DNA of 59,091 nt, taken from positions 1 to 59,091 of the forward strand of contig PBYE01000091.1 in assembly GCA_002729495.1 (NCBI GenBank). The letters are read 5' to 3'. The stretch is from Chromatiales bacterium. GTDB lineage: Bacteria > Pseudomonadota > Gammaproteobacteria > Steroidobacterales > GCA-2729495. The notes under the pieces were generated by a model. It did no database searches. It had not been told where the DNA came from and saw only the letters and a list, made by a program, of their open reading frames with translations. Shown piece after piece: positions 10,268-16,173 of the stretch. Position 1 is the stretch's first letter. Each line of letters begins with the position of its first letter. The position numbers and the translations under genes are program-made.

Positions 10268-10726
10268 TTACAAATCCGGCACCAGCCGTGCCGTATCAAT
10301 TTCATGCAGGGGCACCGAAATCTCGGCACCCCCTTCCCGCAACACAATGTTGCTGCCTTCGCAGCCTACAAGCCGCGCTTTAATATTGCGCCGGCCTTCT
10401 ATAAGCCGCTTCAGCTTCACCTTCACATCGCTGCCGGCAAAGCGCTCGAAATGCTCGGCCTTCACGAGCCGGCGATTCAGCCCCGGTGAAGACACCTCCA
10501 GGTTGTAATCCCCCGGTATCGGGTCTTCCACATCCAGCAGGCTGCTCACCTGCCGACTGACGTCAGCACAATCGTCGACTGTAATGCCGGCCTCGCTGTC
10601 TATAAACAATCGCAGCGAACCCCCGCCACCGCTGAGGTTCACTTCCAGATCGGCCAACTCGAAACCCAGCCTCTCGACTAACGGCTCGAGCAGTTCGATC
10701 AACTGTTCACGGTGCACGCTCGTCAT
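10268..10726 (-). CDS. rimP: ribosome maturation factor RimP
   Basis: 30S assembly factor acting early in S12-dependent maturation. I start at ATG 10726 (MTSVHREQLIELLEPLVERL), giving 152 aa against 150 in E. coli; the longer frame to 10831 runs into the terminator and has no family similarity. The two-domain fold is indicated by GFELADLEV and EVSSPGLNRRLVKAEHFERF. First protein gene of the operon, 103 bp after the tRNA-proximal terminator. Confidence 0.95.
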   Translation of the reverse strand: MTSVHREQLIELLEPLVERLGFELADLEVNLSGGGGSLRLFIDSEAGITVDDCADVSRQVSSLLDVEDPIPGDYNLEVSSPGLNRRLVKAEHFERFAGSDVKVKLKRLIEGRRNIKARLVGCEGSNIVLREGGAEISVPLHEIDTARLVPDL

Positions 10727-10829
10727 ATTCCGTAAACACAGACCATTGTTCACAAACAAAAAATGGGCATACCTGCCCACTTTCCAACCGTCACAAGCCA
10801 TACTTTTCAGTACTTGCCTGTGCGGCGCC

Positions 10830-10859
10830 AAAAAAAATGCCCCTCGCGGGGCATTTTTC
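10830..10859 (-). terminator. terminator/attenuator between tRNA-fMet and rimP
   Basis: Minus strand ATGCCCC-GCGA-GGGGCAT stem followed by eight T, starting 10 bases after the tRNA CCA end. It should end most tRNA transcripts while allowing some read-through into rimP-nusA-infB; NusA-sensitive read-through here is plausible but inferred. Confidence 0.85.
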
Positions 10860-10868
10860 TACCAATTC

Positions 10869-10945
10869 TGGTAGCGGGGGCAGGATTTGAACCTGCGACC
10901 TTCGGGTTATGAGCCCGACGAGCTGCCAGACTGCTCCACCCCGCA
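10869..10945 (-). tRNA. metY: initiator tRNA-fMet (CAU)
   Basis: 77-nt tRNA with encoded CCA. Initiator features: anticodon CAT with three G-C pairs in the anticodon stem (GGG/CCC) and no Watson-Crick pair at 1-72. Instead of the usual C1:A72, the sequence gives T1 (base 10945) and T72 (base 10873), a U1:U72 mismatch. Located upstream of rimP, as metY is in E. coli, so the initiator tRNA and IF-2 share an operon. Confidence 0.96.
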
Positions 10946-10958
10946 TCCGCGGAGCGGC

Positions 10959-10987
10959 ATACTAACGGGTTCACAGGGGATTGGCAA
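10959..10987 (-). promoter_or_regulatory. strong sigma70 promoter of the metY-rimP-pnp operon
   Basis: Minus strand TTGCCA, exact 17-base spacer, TAGTAT. The expected start is about 7 bases before the mature tRNA 5' end (10945). This is the best promoter seen in the operon. Confidence 0.8.
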
Positions 10988-11090
10988 CAAATTACAGGCC
11001 TTTAGGCCCCATAAATACTGGCTTTCAGGGCAAGACGGGACCCACAGGCCGCTCCCTTGCTGCTACGCAGCCAACTGGCCTGAAACCGGG

Positions 11091-12233
11091 CTAATCAGCC
11101 CGTACCAGTGAACCCCGCCGGATTTGGCCCAGGGAGGTCGCCCCGGCAAAGCGCATGATGGTTTTAAGCTCGTCCTGCTCTATTTTCAGGACCCGCTCGA
11201 CCCCTTCCTGGCCGAAGGCACCGAGGCCCCATAAATAAGGCCGGCCGATGCAGACTGCTTTGGCACCGAGCGCCAGCGCTTTGTAAGTATCGGTTCCGCG
11301 GCGGACGCCGCTGTCCATGAGCACCGGGATATCGTCGCCCGCCCCTTCCATCACTTCGACCAGCGAATCCAGCGTGCCGCGGTTGCTCTCTTCCTGCCGG
11401 CCGCCGTGATTCGACACGATAACGCCGTCCGCGCCGGATTTGACCGACAACTTCGCGTCCTCTTTCGTGACAATACCCTTGAGCACGACTTTCATCGAGG
11501 TGTTTTTCTTCAGCCACTCGACGAAACCCCAGGTCATCGCGGAATCGCCGACGCCGCGCTTGCCCTTGTAACCTTCGTAGTTGCCAAGACCGAACTGATC
11601 GGCGGTGCTTTCACGCCGGAACCAGCGCTCGCCCTCGCGGTTGCCTCGACCTACCGCGTCTACCGTGAGCACGACGACAGGTGAACCAGCCGCCTCAGCC
11701 ATCTCCAGCATGTGGCGGTTCTGCGATTCAAAAGCCGAACCGTACAACTGGAACCAGGTCTGCCCGCCGACGGACGCGATTTCCGGGTAACCGTAGTGCG
11801 TCATCATCGAGCAGATCATTACGTGCTTTTTCTTTTTCGCTGCGCGCGCTGTCGCCAGTTCGCCTTCGTCGTGAACTGAACGCTGCGCGCCGATGGGGGC
11901 AAGAATCACGGGGCTCGTTAGTTGCTGGCCGAAGAGTTCGAGGAATGTATCGAGACTGGAGACGTCCACCATCCGCCGCACCCGTATTTCCCACTCGTCG
12001 AACACGGCCCGGTTGGCGGCCATCGTCTTGCCCGCATCGGCACCGTTCACGATGAAATGCCAGGCCGCGAGTGAAAGTTTCTGCTGGGCAACCCGCTTGA
12101 GCTGGAAGACATCCAGCGCCTGCCGGACGGTTTCCGGGATAGCTAGTTCGGGACGGGCAAGTAAGGATGTCGGCAATGCCGCCAGCAGCGGCGATTGCAA
12201 CAGGAGTTTCAGCAGGTATCGTCGGTCAGCCAC
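11091..12233 (-). CDS. exported FMN-dependent 2-hydroxy-acid dehydrogenase
   Basis: Member of the glycolate oxidase/L-lactate dehydrogenase (LldD-like) family, which oxidises 2-hydroxy acids to 2-oxo acids with FMN. 380 aa. Catalytic and flavin-site motifs are present: APIGAQRSVH, QLYGS, LTVDAVGRGNRE, and the His/Arg pair in SNHGGRQ (about residues 273-279), followed by VLMDSGVRRGTD. The N-terminus, DRRYLLK followed by a hydrophobic stretch, resembles a Tat signal, which fits export of a folded flavoprotein; most LldD proteins are cytoplasmic. Substrate cannot be told from sequence. It stands alone between the rimP operon and the cassette region. A 6-bp stem (CGGGCT/AGCCCG, 11087-11102) overlaps its stop and may be a weak terminator. 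Confidence 0.88.
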   Translation of the reverse strand: MADRRYLLKLLLQSPLLAALPTSLLARPELAIPETVRQALDVFQLKRVAQQKLSLAAWHFIVNGADAGKTMAANRAVFDEWEIRVRRMVDVSSLDTFLELFGQQLTSPVILAPIGAQRSVHDEGELATARAAKKKKHVMICSMMTHYGYPEIASVGGQTWFQLYGSAFESQNRHMLEMAEAAGSPVVVLTVDAVGRGNREGERWFRRESTADQFGLGNYEGYKGKRGVGDSAMTWGFVEWLKKNTSMKVVLKGIVTKEDAKLSVKSGADGVIVSNHGGRQEESNRGTLDSLVEVMEGAGDDIPVLMDSGVRRGTDTYKALALGAKAVCIGRPYLWGLGAFGQEGVERVLKIEQDELKTIMRFAGATSLGQIRRGSLVRAD

Positions 12234-12382
12234 GCTTCGATTCTAGACGATAACGGCGCCAAAAATAGAAGGGTAGCTTTAAACTTTTCCAGTTCAGGCG
12301 TGAACATGTGCCTAAAAATAGGTGTTTTCCACTGTTCCAGTTGCGTTATCTCGGCTATCAATCCGACGTTTAGCGACGTTTT

Positions 12383-12410
12383 TTGACATTTAGGGGCGTT
12401 AGCGGAGAAT
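12383..12410 (+). promoter_or_regulatory. candidate promoter at the head of the cassette array
   Basis: TTGACA, 16-base spacer, GAGAAT. A GTTAGCG recombination-core-like motif (12398-12404) lies inside the spacer, the first of the series of GTTA core sites. This could play the part of an integron Pc promoter or attI edge. The 150 bp between the dehydrogenase start and this site (12234-12382) hold no gene I can support. Confidence 0.45.
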
Positions 12411-12500
12411 CCCTACAAAGGGAGAGCATAAATGCCTGGAACTATTACCAGTTCATTTGAATAAAGCTGTTATGTTTCTTAGCTCTATGGGGGCATAGTT

Positions 12501-12590
12501 ATGGCAGAAGCAATCGAAATATACGTAGCTATCAACATGCTCATAGCGACGGCAGCAGCAATTCTTGTATGGTTCATAATTTCACCATGA
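12501..12590 (+). CDS. 29-residue single-span membrane peptide, cassette 1
   Basis: ATG with TGGGGG 10-15 bases upstream; the peptide begins MAEAIEIYVAIN and continues as one hydrophobic span ending WFIISP. No family recognised. Its TGA lies just before the next frame, and both sit between the first GTTA core and attC site 1, so they form one cassette. Coding status rests on the start context, the membrane-span composition and the position only. Confidence 0.4.
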   Translation: MAEAIEIYVAINMLIATAAAILVWFIISP

Positions 12591-12614
12591 CGAAAGTCAA
12601 ACTCAATTGCAGAT

Positions 12615-12806
12615 TTGGGGCGCAAGTATTTTGCGGGTTCAACAGCGTTCGTTGTTTGGTATGTAATTCCCCCTCTTATAAGGACTGGTGACGACAAGTA
12701 CATAAAAGGCGGCATCGGGCTTATAGTGCTTTTTGGCCTTCTGTCATTTGGTATCGGCTGTTTGATAGGTAAGTTTCGAGGTTTGGGTGGCAAACGCGAA
12801 ACATAA
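12615..12806 (+). CDS. small two-span membrane protein, cassette 1
   Basis: 63 aa from a TTG start; the open frame can be extended in frame only to just after a TGA at 12588. Two hydrophobic segments (about residues 9-22 and 32-51) flank a charged loop with RTGDDKYIKGG, and the tail is basic. The TAA stop touches the attC-like site, as cassette genes usually do. The start is uncertain: TTG has no clear ribosome site, and coupling to the 29-residue frame upstream is possible. Function unknown. Confidence 0.55.
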   Translation: MGRKYFAGSTAFVVWYVIPPLIRTGDDKYIKGGIGLIVLFGLLSFGIGCLIGKFRGLGGKRET

Positions 12807-12881
12807 CCAGTTGGGGCAAGCCGTTCGCTGCGCTCACTCGACGCGGCACTGCGTGCCGCGCTCATGCCCAAGGCGTTATGC
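12801..12881 (+). repeat. attC-like recombination site 1
   Basis: Starts ACATAAC and ends GTTATGC. Inside, TTGGGGCA near the left end pairs with TGCCCAA near the right end, leaving one unpaired G, the extrahelical base typical of attC sites. A second inner stem GCGGCACTGCGTGCCGC closes the apex. 81 bp, placed directly after a cassette gene stop. Confidence 0.78.
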
Positions 12882-12884
12882 GGC

Positions 12885-12913
12885 TTGTTGCGTGATGCGC
12901 AACATGCTACACT
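12885..12913 (+). promoter_or_regulatory. higBA promoter and operator
   Basis: TTGTTG, 17-base spacer, TACACT, ending 6 bases before the higB GTG, so the transcript should be leaderless or nearly so. An inverted repeat GTTGCG-N5-CGCAAC (12887-12903) fills the spacer and is a natural operator for the HigA antitoxin. Confidence 0.6.
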
Positions 12914-12919
12914 TGACCG

Positions 12920-13198
12920 GTGATCAGGTCGTTCCGCCATAAAGGACTGCAGCGATATTTCGAGCGTGGGACGCGATCGGGTACCCAGGCCAAACATGCG
13001 AAGCGCCTGAGAATGCAGTTGGCGGCGCTGGATACAGCGTCAAGTATTGATGACATGGATATCCCCGGCTATCGGCTACATAGACTGAAAGGACGCGCTA
13101 AGAATCGCTGGTCTATTTGGGTCAGCGGCAATTGGCGCCTGACATTCGAGTTCGTCGATGGCGATGTTCATGTTTTGAATTATGAGGATTATCACTGA
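12920..13198 (+). CDS. higB: HigB-family mRNA interferase toxin
   Basis: 92 aa, GTG start. RelE/HigB superfamily toxin that cleaves mRNA, usually at the ribosome. Recognised by YFERG near the N-terminus, GYRLHRLKGRAKNRWSIWVS and GNWRLTFEFVDGDV, then LNYEDYH at the end, the standard HigB layout with the toxin gene first. Stop and antitoxin start overlap (TGATG-type, base 13198), so the pair is translationally coupled. Lies in a cassette between attC-like sites 1 and 2. Confidence 0.92.
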   Translation: MIRSFRHKGLQRYFERGTRSGTQAKHAKRLRMQLAALDTASSIDDMDIPGYRLHRLKGRAKNRWSIWVSGNWRLTFEFVDGDVHVLNYEDYH

Positions 13199-13491
13199 TG
13201 GCTATGCACAATCCCCCGCATCCAGGCGAATTTATCTGGGATACGTATCTTGAGCCACATGATGTCAGCGTCCGTTCGCTTGCGGAGAGTCTCGGTGTGG
13301 CGGCTTCAACTGTCACGCGATTGGTAAACGGACAAAGTGGCGTAAGCCCGGAGATGGCTTTGCGGCTTTCTAAGGCGCTCGGCCGATCTCCCGAAAGCTG
13401 GCTGGCTATGCAGCATGCTCATGATCTTTGGGCGGCACGAAAGTCAACGGATCTTTCAAAGGTCCAACAGATTCAGTTCGGTGCCGCATAA
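13198..13491 (+). CDS. higA: HigA-family antitoxin (XRE helix-turn-helix)
   Basis: 97 aa antitoxin and autorepressor. The typical opening PPHPGEFI(W) is present, then a helix-turn-helix around SLAESLGVAASTVTRLVNGQ (about residues 28-47) and the SPEMALRLSKALG segment. Coupled to higB. Expected to bind the GTTGCG-N5-CGCAAC repeat at 12887-12903. The TAA stop lies within attC-like site 2. Confidence 0.93.
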   Translation: MAMHNPPHPGEFIWDTYLEPHDVSVRSLAESLGVAASTVTRLVNGQSGVSPEMALRLSKALGRSPESWLAMQHAHDLWAARKSTDLSKVQQIQFGAA

Positions 13492-13581
13492 CCAGCACAG
13501 GCAAGCGATGTTTGACTTCGGCTCGCAATCGCTACCGCTAATGCTCGCCGCCGTCAAACACGCCTGGCGTGGGCGTTAGAG
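13486..13581 (+). repeat. attC-like recombination site 2
   Basis: Starts GCATAAC and ends GTTAGAG, 96 bp. Internal arms GTTTGAC and GTCAAAC pair perfectly, and the outer segments CCAGCACAGGC and GCCTGGCGTGGG pair imperfectly, as in attC sites. It directly follows the higA stop. Confidence 0.75.
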
Positions 13582-13603
13582 GGCTCATGGCAACTTTAGT
13601 GAC

Positions 13604-13632
13604 TTGACGTTATAACGTTAAAGCGCTAGAGT
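13604..13632 (+). promoter_or_regulatory. promoter and operator of the RelBE-type cassette
   Basis: TTGACG, 17-base spacer, TAGAGT, with only 7 bases between the -10 box and the antitoxin ATG, so a leaderless mRNA is expected. The perfect 12-bp palindrome ACGTTATAACGT (13607-13618) overlaps the -35 box and spacer and fits a ribbon-helix-helix antitoxin operator. Confidence 0.65.
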
Positions 13633-13639
13633 TTGCAGC

Positions 13640-13876
13640 ATGAGTGAATCAACCCAAAAGCGGGCTACAGTCTACTTTGAGTCCTACCTTCATCGCGCCC
13701 TGCGTCTGAAAGCAGCTGAAACAGATAGCAGTGTTTCCGAACTTGTAAATGACGCGGTCAAAGAAGCCTTGGCAGAGGATGCTAACGATTTAGCTGCATT
13801 TGAAGACCGAGAGAAAGAAGCTGATCTAAAGTTTGAGGATGTGGTCAAGGATCTGAAACGGCGTGGCAAAATATAA
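13640..13876 (+). CDS. RelB/ParD-like ribbon-helix-helix antitoxin
   Basis: 78 aa. N-terminal ribbon-helix-helix (QKRATVYFESYLHRALRLKA, then SVSELVNDAVKEAL), followed by an acidic, helical C-terminal toxin-binding tail. Overlaps the downstream toxin by 14 bp. Expected to repress its own promoter through the palindrome at 13607-13618. Third cassette of the array. Confidence 0.85.
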   Translation: MSESTQKRATVYFESYLHRALRLKAAETDSSVSELVNDAVKEALAEDANDLAAFEDREKEADLKFEDVVKDLKRRGKI

Positions 13877-14129
13877 GCTACGTATCAAAAAATCTGCCGC
13901 CAAAGAGTTAGGGGCAATTCCACGAAAAGCCGACCGAAAGCGGGTTATTTCTCGGATTGAGGCTTTAGCAGATGATCCACGGTCACCAGGTTGCAGAAAA
14001 CTCTCCGGGTTAGAACGCTACCGGGTGCGCCAGGGACCGTATCGTATTGTCTATTCCATTGAAGACGACCAGCTCTTGGTCTACGTTGTCAAAATTGGTG
14101 ATCGTAAGAATGTATATCGAGCCCTCTAA
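13863..14129 (+). CDS. relE: RelE-family mRNA interferase toxin
   Basis: 88 aa, GTG start inside the antitoxin gene. RelE/ParE fold: YKLRIKKSAAKELGAIPRK at the N-terminus, then GCRKLSGLERYRVRQGPYRIVYSIEDDQLLVYVVKIGDRKNVYR, with the Lys/Arg/Tyr residues used by ribosome-dependent RelE. Its stop lies in the remains of a third attC-like site, which marks the end of the cassette array. Confidence 0.92.
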   Translation: MAKYKLRIKKSAAKELGAIPRKADRKRVISRIEALADDPRSPGCRKLSGLERYRVRQGPYRIVYSIEDDQLLVYVVKIGDRKNVYRAL

Positions 14130-14170
14130 CCAGCGCATTAAGCCTACCGCCTGCAGCGACCCGACGCAGC
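14124..14170 (+). repeat. truncated attC-like site 3
   Basis: The relE stop is followed by CTCTAACCAGCGCATTAAGC, the form of an attC left end (compare ATAACCAG and GCATAACCAG in sites 1 and 2). No matching GTTRRRY right end follows before the inverted-repeat element at 14202, so the site appears broken. The exact right limit is arbitrary. Confidence 0.5.
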
Positions 14171-14201
14171 TTATGCAAGCTTTATTTGTACCAGCTTTAT
14201 T

Positions 14202-14304
14202 GGTACCGGTGGTAACTTTATAACTTGTTTGTTTCGAAATGCGAAGGAGTCATTTACAGACAGGGGGATGCCAATAACTAAGTTATAGAGTTACCACCGG
14301 CACC
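14202..14304. mobile_element. 103-bp inverted-repeat element, MITE-like
   Basis: Two 25-bp arms (14202-14226 and 14280-14304; GGTACCGGTGGTAACTTTAT... and its complement) match at 23 of 25 positions around a 53-bp centre without an open frame. No clear target duplication is seen. It separates the broken attC site from the toxin-tip remnant. It may be a miniature inverted-repeat element or a remnant of an insertion sequence end pair. Confidence 0.55.
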
Positions 14305-14492
14305 TACTGCATTTCTTTCTTTTTATAAAACAAAAATACCCCCAGAAATACCAGCACAGCTGCTACCGGAAGAGCAATAAACACTAGAGGTTTGCCGATT
14401 TGTGAATAGCCCTGATCGATCAGCCACTTTCCAAACATCGCAAGGCCCCAGCATATAAATGCAGATAAATATAATTCTCTATGTGCATTCAT
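14304..14492 (-). CDS. two-span membrane protein, possible immunity protein
   Basis: 62 aa from ATG 14492, which overlaps the stop of the upstream frame as TAATG; an in-frame TTG at 14519 is less likely. Two hydrophobic spans (about 8-25 and 32-55) end in a basic KKKE tail. Small two-span proteins placed right after a polymorphic-toxin C-terminus are often immunity proteins; that role is inference from position. The stop codon abuts the 103-bp inverted-repeat element. Confidence 0.55.
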   Translation of the reverse strand: MNAHRELYLSAFICWGLAMFGKWLIDQGYSQIGKPLVFIALPVAAVLVFLGVFLFYKKKEMQ

Positions 14493-14734
14493 TAGCATCC
14501 TGACGTCTTTGTTGAGCAAATTTGAACACCCTTTGCAGTCCCAAAACCTTCTCCCGCAAAACCCTTACCTGCTACAACCGTTGACTCACCCACGTTAAAG
14601 CTAGCACCTCCCGCACCTGGCCCGACTCCTCCGAAGGTAAACACTCCCACCGAGAAACTAGTACCATTTTTCAAAGCTTCGCCTACACCAGCAGATAGGG
14701 AAAACCCGGCTATTTCCGGACTAAGCGACCTTAA
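14492..14734 (-). pseudogene. Gly-rich C-terminal fragment, possible toxin tip remnant
   Basis: An open frame of 80 codons has no proper start and begins just after an in-frame TAA that overlaps the nuoN end. It reads SPEIAGFSLSAGVGEALKNG, then Gly-rich VFTFGGVGPGAGGASF and ends CSTKTSGC. This composition resembles the C-terminal ends of Rhs/polymorphic-toxin-type proteins, though I do not recognise a specific family. A TTG at 14674 could start a 60-aa product, but the similarity-like part begins before it. The upstream bulk of the gene is missing, so I call it a remnant brought in by rearrangement, with the coupled membrane gene downstream. Confidence 0.45.
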
Positions 14735-16167
14735 TTAATCGCTGCCGCACACAACTCCAGCAGCGGATTCGCGAACAGACCCAGTAACAACACCGCCAAG
14801 CCGTTCAGGCTGAGCAATATCCGCATATCGAAACTCGCGTTTAGCGGCATGCTTTCTTCCGGTGCATCGAAGTACATGAGCTTGATGACCCGCAGGTAAT
14901 AGAACGCACCGATTACCGAGAACAGCACCGCGACCACGGCCAGCCAGACCTGGTCGGCATTCAGCAGGGCCGAAATGACATACAGCTTGGCGAAGAAACC
15001 CACGAACGGCGGGATGCCGATCATGCTGACCATGAGCATGAGCATCATGGCCGCATACCACGGGCTGCGGCTGTTCAAGCCCTTCAGGTCATCCAGTTCG
15101 TCGGCCTCGAAGCCCCTGCGGCTCATAAGGATCACGATGCCGAACGCACCCGCTGCCATAATTGAATAGATGATGGTGTAAAAGAGCGCAGCCTGGCGCC
15201 CTTCCGGCAGGCCCGATGCAAAACCCAAAAAGATAAAACCGACATGGCCGATCGTTGAATACGCGAGCATACGCTTAATGTTGGTCTGCGCAATCGCGAC
15301 CACGTTACCGATGCCGAGCGACAACACGGCCATTACCACCAGCATAGGCTGCCATGCGAGCGCCTCCGGCCCCATCGCGGTGGATAGCAAGCGCGCCAGC
15401 ATCGCGAACGCGGCCAGTTTGGGCGCGGTGCCTATAAACAGGGTCACACTGGTGGGCGCGCCGTGGTACACGTCCGGCACCCAGTTGTGGAACGGCACGG
15501 CACCGAACTTGAAGGCCACGCCGACAATGACAAAGGCGGCGGCCAGCATCACCACGGGCCGCTGGCTCTCGCCGACCGCCAGCACGGCAGCAATGTCATC
15601 GAGCCTTAGCGTTCCGGTCACGCCGTACAAAATCGACATGCCGTACAACAACACGCCTGAAGCAATCGCACCGAGCACGAAGTATTTCATGGCGGACTCG
15701 GCCGCGACCGGCGAGTCACGATCGAAGGCGACCATGGCATACAGCGCCAGCGACATGAGTTCGAGCCCGAGGTACATCGTGAGCAGGCTGTAGGCCGAGA
15801 TCATGACCAGCATGCCGAGCGTTGCGAACAACCCGAGCAGGTAATACTCGCCCTTGAGGATCTCCCGGTCTTTCAGGTAGACGTGCGAATAGACGAACAC
15901 CACCGCAACGATCAGCAGGGTGAACATCTTCAGCACGCGGGCCAGCGGATCGGCGATAAAGCTGCCGCTGAAGGTTAAGACCTCCCCTTCACTGCCCGCA
16001 GCACCGGCAAACCAGGCGGTCGCCGTCAGGGTCGCCAGCGCCAACACGAGCGTGAAACCGCGCCGTCGGTCACTGATAAAGAGATCGACAACCAGCACCA
16101 GGCAGATGCCTGTTGCCAGTATCACTTCAGCCATCGCGGGCCCGAACTCGGGCGGTACAAATCCCAT
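14731..16167 (-). CDS. nuoN: NADH-quinone oxidoreductase subunit N
   Basis: Antiporter-like membrane subunit of complex I that takes part in proton translocation. 478 aa (E. coli 485), about 14 transmembrane helices. Conserved Lys-containing segments include ALYAMVAFDR, KFGAVPFHNWVPDVYHGAPT and NIKRMLAYSTIGHVG. Last gene of the nuo operon, 6 bp after nuoM. Its stop codon directly abuts the accessory fragment described at 14492-14734. Confidence 0.98.
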   Translation of the reverse strand: MGFVPPEFGPAMAEVILATGICLVLVVDLFISDRRRGFTLVLALATLTATAWFAGAAGSEGEVLTFSGSFIADPLARVLKMFTLLIVAVVFVYSHVYLKDREILKGEYYLLGLFATLGMLVMISAYSLLTMYLGLELMSLALYAMVAFDRDSPVAAESAMKYFVLGAIASGVLLYGMSILYGVTGTLRLDDIAAVLAVGESQRPVVMLAAAFVIVGVAFKFGAVPFHNWVPDVYHGAPTSVTLFIGTAPKLAAFAMLARLLSTAMGPEALAWQPMLVVMAVLSLGIGNVVAIAQTNIKRMLAYSTIGHVGFIFLGFASGLPEGRQAALFYTIIYSIMAAGAFGIVILMSRRGFEADELDDLKGLNSRSPWYAAMMLMLMVSMIGIPPFVGFFAKLYVISALLNADQVWLAVVAVLFSVIGAFYYLRVIKLMYFDAPEESMPLNASFDMRILLSLNGLAVLLLGLFANPLLELCAAAIN

Positions 16168-16173
16168 AACGTT

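Noticed and set aside
12485-12997. 170-codon open frame on the minus strand of the cassette region
   Set aside because: It runs across an attC-like site and the start of higB, has no ribosome site and no recognisable protein pattern; the plus-strand frames fit cassette structure better.
14202-14304. Inverted-repeat element as a fourth attC site
   Set aside because: Complementarity covers 25 bp at each end beyond any AAC/GTT core, unlike attC, and no cassette gene ends at its left side.
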